This document shows, in pieces, positions 61,559 through 64,000 of a stretch of 64,000 nucleotides of DNA (positions are counted from its first letter, which is position 1; every line of letters begins with the position of its first letter). This DNA is from Azotobacter paspali (GTDB taxonomy: Bacteria; Pseudomonadota; Gammaproteobacteria; Pseudomonadales; Pseudomonadaceae). The notes below the pieces were generated by a model. That model was not told where the DNA came from, ran no database searches, and worked only from the letters and a program-made list of their open reading frames with translations. The stretch is taken from assembly GCF_042434745.1 (NCBI RefSeq), contig NZ_JBHLSS010000098.1; one strand, written 5' to 3'. Made by a program: the position numbers and the translations under genes.

Positions 61559-62441
61559 GTGAAACCGAATGTGCTGAATCGCCCGTCTGCCCGACCTCCT
61601 GAGCGAGCGCTTGTACGCGGATTACCGGGTGCTCGAAGGGTTTGAGAGCGGCGCGGACCTGGGCGCCGCCGCCGCGGATATCCGTGCCCTGGTCGCCAAC
61701 GGCGAATCGCGGATGAGCCGCGAACTGCTCGATCGCCTGCCGGCGCTAAAAATTATCCTGGTGTTCGGTGTCGGTTACGATGGCGTCGATGTGCGGGCCG
61801 CCGAAGCGCGTGGCATTCCCGTCACCCATACTCCGGATGTGCTGACCGACGATGTCGCCGACTTCGCCATGATGCTGCTGGGCATCGCCCGGCGTGTCGC
61901 CGTCGCCGATCGCTTCGTCCGCAGGGGCCTGGACGAGCAGGCCGTTCCCCTTCGCGCGCAAGGTCAGCGGGGCACGCCTGGGCATCGTCGGTCTGGGGCG
62001 GATCGGCTTGGCCATCGCCCGCCGCGCCACGGCGTTCGACATGTCGATCGTCTATTGCGGGCGCCGGCCGCGTCCGGTGGATTACCGCTATTTCGCCTCC
62101 GTGCACGAGTTGGCCGCGCAGGTGGACTTCCTGGTGGTCAGCGTCAACGGCAAAGCGGATACCCGCCATCTGATCGAGGCTTCCGTGCTCGATGTCCTCG
62201 GTTCCAAAGGCATCCTGGTCAACGTGGGACGCGGCAGCGTGTTCGAAGACGAGCCGCGGGTACATCCGGGCTGCTCGAACTAAACAATGTGCTGCTGACG
62301 CCGCACATGGCCAGCGCCACATGGGCCACCCGCCGGGCCATGGCCGATTTGCTCATGGCCAATCTGCGGGTCCATTTCGCCGGACAGCCATTGCCGTCTC
62401 CGGTGCCAGGCGACTGCCGGGAGCCGACCTTTAGCGCCTGA
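61559..62441 (+). pseudogene. D-isomer 2-hydroxyacid dehydrogenase (GhrB/glyoxylate reductase-like), decayed
   Basis: From GTG 61559 (AGGAG upstream) the pieces read VKPNVL, a frameshift, IARLPDLLSERLYADYRVLEGF, LDRLPALKIILVFGVGYDGVDVRAAEARGIPVTHTPDVLTDDVADFAMMLLG, a second frameshift near 61930-61950, ARLGIVGLGRIGLAIARRATAF, VDFLVVSVNGKADTRHLI, GILVNVGRGSV, then an internal gap (about 25 residues missing before EDEPRVHPG), a third shift, and LNNVLLTPHMASATWATRRAMADLL to a stop at 62441. The NAD-binding GxGxxG and the catalytic-region HMASAT are visible. Three shifts and a deletion rule out function. Confidence 0.85.
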
Positions 62442-62631
62442 AAGGCGGTTTTCAGGGAATCCGGTCGGGCACCGGGCGGCTGCTCGCCAGCCGGGCCGGA
62501 GCGGGTCCGTTTGCGCCGGGCTGGGGACAAGAGCCGCGTATCGATTCCGCACCCTCGGTCCGCCGCCAATGAAAAGGTGCGGGACCTTGAAAGGGCGCCT
62601 CCTGAGAGAAGGCCGCGACTTCGCTGCATGG

Positions 62632-62736
62632 GCGGCTTGCCGAGTAGCTGGTGCAGCGGAGCCGGAGGCCACGCCAACGACCAGGCACACAATCTTTCCA
62701 GTCCGGTATCGGACGGGCATTTCATGCGATTGCCCT
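62632..62736. repeat. Solo terminal repeat of the 32-kb MITE-like family
   Basis: GGCTTGCCGAGTAGCTGG, GGCCACGCC, AACGACCAGGCACAC, CTTTCCAGTCCGGTATCG and TTTCATGCGATTGCCCTG follow in the same order as the right arm of the element at 32113-32792. No matching left end or target duplication is visible nearby, so this is a single decayed end. Confidence 0.75.
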
Positions 62737-62877
62737 GCCGGCGTTCCCCGCACCCGCGCATGGTTCTGCCCAATGCGCTCTATTTCGGTGGGGTGGCCGG
62801 CAATGGAGACCGTCGTCATGGCCGGATAGCGGAGAAAATTTGAGAACGCTTTGGCATTAAAAAAACTTCATGATTCC

Positions 62878-62905
62878 TTGGAGAACCAATAAAGGCTTTT
62901 ATAGT
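62878..62905 (+). promoter_or_regulatory. Possible sigma-70-type promoter for algE
   Basis: TTGGAG at 62878-62883 and TATAGT at 62900-62905 are separated by 16 bp, in an AT-rich island about 200 bp before the algE start codon. Alginate genes can also use sigma-E-type control, which I cannot exclude. Confidence 0.35.
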
Positions 62906-63101
62906 CGGAAAACTCACGGCAACGTGTCGGCCAGGATTTCCGGAGCTCTTTTCTTGCCCGCTCGGGAAGGGGCCGGTAGTGGGAAGCCGAGTAGTTGCGA
63001 CGATGCCGGAGGCAGAGATCACTGTTCGAATAGCCGGCTTTCTCTGCCTCAATTTCCTTCAAAAGCGTTCGGCTGCGCAGTTGGCATACGGAAGCGAAGC
63101 A

Positions 63102-64000
63102 ATGGAATATAACGTTAAGGATTTTGGTGCCAGGGGTGATGGCAAGAAGGACGATACGAAAGCAATCCAGAAGGCGATAGATGCCGCCTACAAAGCGGGG
63201 GGCGGGACGGTATACCTGCCGTCCGGCGAATATCGGGTCAGCGGTGGCGACGACGCCTCCGACGGCGCTCTGCTCATCAAGAGCAACGTCTATATCGTCG
63301 GCGCCGGCATGGGCGAGACGGTGATCAAGCTGGTCAATGGGTGGGACGAAAAGCTCACCGGCATCATCCGCTCGGCCAATGGCGAGAAAACCCACGATTA
63401 CGGTATCAGCGACCTGACCATCGACGGTAACCAGGACAACAACGAAGGCGAGGTCGACGGCTTCTATACCGGCTATATTCCCGGCAAGGAGGGCGCGGAC
63501 TACAACGTCACGGTCGAACGGGTGGAGATCCGCGAGGTATCCCGCTACGGCTTCGATCCCCACGAGCAGACCATCAACCTGACGATCCGCGACAGCGTGG
63601 CCCACAACAACGGCAAGGACGGCTTCGTCGCCGACTTCCAGATCGACGCCGTATTCGAGAACAACGTCTCGTACGACAACGGCCGCCACGGCTTCAACAT
63701 CGTCACCAGCAGTCACGACATCGTCTTTACCAACAACGTCGCCTACGGCAACGGCGCCAACGGCCTAGTGGTCCAACGCGGCTCGGAAGACCGGGACTTC
63801 GTCTACAACGTGGAAATCAAGGGCGGCTCCTTCTATGACAACGGTCAGGAAGGCGTGCTGATCAAGATGAGCACCGATGTCAGCCTGCAGGGCGCCGAGA
63901 TCTACGGCAACGGCTACGCGGGCGTGCGCGTGCAGGGCGTCGAGGACGTGCAGATCCTCGACAACTACATCCATGACAACGCACAGAGCAGGGCCAACGC
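63102..64000 (+). CDS. algE: AlgE-type mannuronan C5-epimerase, catalytic A-module (3' truncated by window)
   Basis: The secreted Ca2+-dependent enzyme converts mannuronate to guluronate residues in alginate polymer, which shapes cyst coats and gels in Azotobacter. The frame is open to the window edge (299 residues). It starts MEYNVKDFGARGDGKKDDT and shows the A-module: AAYKAGGGTVYLPSGEYRVSGG, VYIVGAGMGETVIKLVNG, SDLTIDGNQDN, REVSRYGFDPHEQTINLTIRDSVAHNNGKDGFVADFQ (with catalytic Tyr, His and Asp residues), GRHGFNIVTSSHDIVF and NNVAYGNGANGLVVQRG. Calcium-binding R-modules would follow beyond the edge. No signal peptide, as expected: these enzymes use a C-terminal type I secretion signal. GGAAG lies 7 bp upstream. 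Confidence 0.93.
   Translation, partial: MEYNVKDFGARGDGKKDDTKAIQKAIDAAYKAGGGTVYLPSGEYRVSGGDDASDGALLIKSNVYIVGAGMGETVIKLVNGWDEKLTGIIRSANGEKTHDYGISDLTIDGNQDNNEGEVDGFYTGYIPGKEGADYNVTVERVEIREVSRYGFDPHEQTINLTIRDSVAHNNGKDGFVADFQIDAVFENNVSYDNGRHGFNIVTSSHDIVFTNNVAYGNGANGLVVQRGSEDRDFVYNVEIKGGSFYDNGQEGVLIKMSTDVSLQGAEIYGNGYAGVRVQGVEDVQILDNYIHDNAQSRAN

Larger units (their letters stand above)
62442..63101. other. Intergenic region upstream of algE
   Basis: About 660 bp without a supported gene. It holds a solo repeat end (62632-62736) and a sigma-70-like promoter candidate (62878-62905) ahead of algE. The rest shows no recognisable feature. Confidence 0.6.

Noticed and set aside
63020..63101. TTGGCATACGGAAGCGAAGC considered as a sigma-54 promoter for algE.
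   Set aside because: It lacks the GC element at the right spacing (TGGCAC-N5-TTGC) and would lie inside the ribosome-binding region.

Overview
The window is high-GC (roughly 65-68 %) gammaproteobacterial DNA from the Pseudomonas/Azotobacter lineage. The best pointer to genus is the open gene at the right end (63102 onward), which reads as the catalytic A-module of an AlgE-type secreted mannuronan C5-epimerase, a family typical of Azotobacter. The recC-recB-recD order, the glmU/glmR/glmS cluster, the TagQRST-PpkA type VI secretion module and LpxO also fit this lineage. The species cannot be settled from the sequence alone.

Layout. 1-8613: end of ppkA, then tagT-tagS-tagR, two coiled-coil lipoproteins and a membrane von Willebrand A protein, i.e. 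the threonine-phosphorylation signalling arm of a type VI secretion cluster. A 1.2-kb composite inverted-repeat element lies between ppkA and tagT. 8614-10506: a 174-bp tandem repeat, then a deletion scar joining an ABC-transporter remnant to a TonB-receptor remnant. 10507-17544: glmU, a 954-residue RelE-like/UvrD-like helicase/ankyrin fusion, the DeoR regulator glmR and glmS (amino-sugar synthesis). 17545-23240: a lower-GC island immediately downstream of glmS (the side where Tn7-type elements insert). It holds a frameshifted TIGR02391 gene, a higA antitoxin with a dead higB toxin, a broken tyrosine recombinase, an acetyltransferase gene cassette followed by an attC-like site, and a possible PD-(D/E)XK nuclease gene behind a 20-bp palindrome. 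23243-25346: glutathione transferase and divergent TetR regulator with a clear operator, then a secreted SNase-like protein. 25833-31767: sucrose regulon (LacI repressor, GH32 hydrolase, sucrose/H+ symporter, ScrY-type porin). 32009-33091: a helicase-like gene remnant interrupted by a 680-bp MITE-like element with inverted termini and a 10-bp target duplication. 33167-43337: hemolysin III family protein and recCBD. 43351-44096: an 81-bp tandem repeat and a DUF559 nuclease gene bracketed by hairpins. 44110-51228: small membrane protein, chemoreceptor, EAL-CBS-GGDEF protein, PAP2-like protein, LpxO and a periplasmic binding protein. 51386-54438: LysR regulator, 3-oxoacid CoA-transferase subunits and a decayed thiolase. 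54607-61461: RND efflux operon with a divergent IclR regulator. 61559-64000: decayed 2-hydroxyacid dehydrogenase, a solo repeat end, and algE.

Two themes recur. First, gene decay: eight clear pseudogenes (ABC ATPase, TonB receptor, TIGR02391, higB, integrase, helicase fragment, thiolase, hydroxyacid dehydrogenase), most of which can be read through by restoring one or two frames. Second, non-coding repeats: the long inverted-repeat family (913-2110, 32113-32792, solo end near 62700), the CTCTCCC/GGGAGAG palindrome family (8614-9130, 43300-43680, 44035-44096, traces at 53830-53875), and a REP-like palindrome (1517-1624). The CTCTCCC family has spread into gene 3' ends, including the last codons of recD and the DUF559 gene. 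No tRNA, rRNA or CRISPR array was seen.
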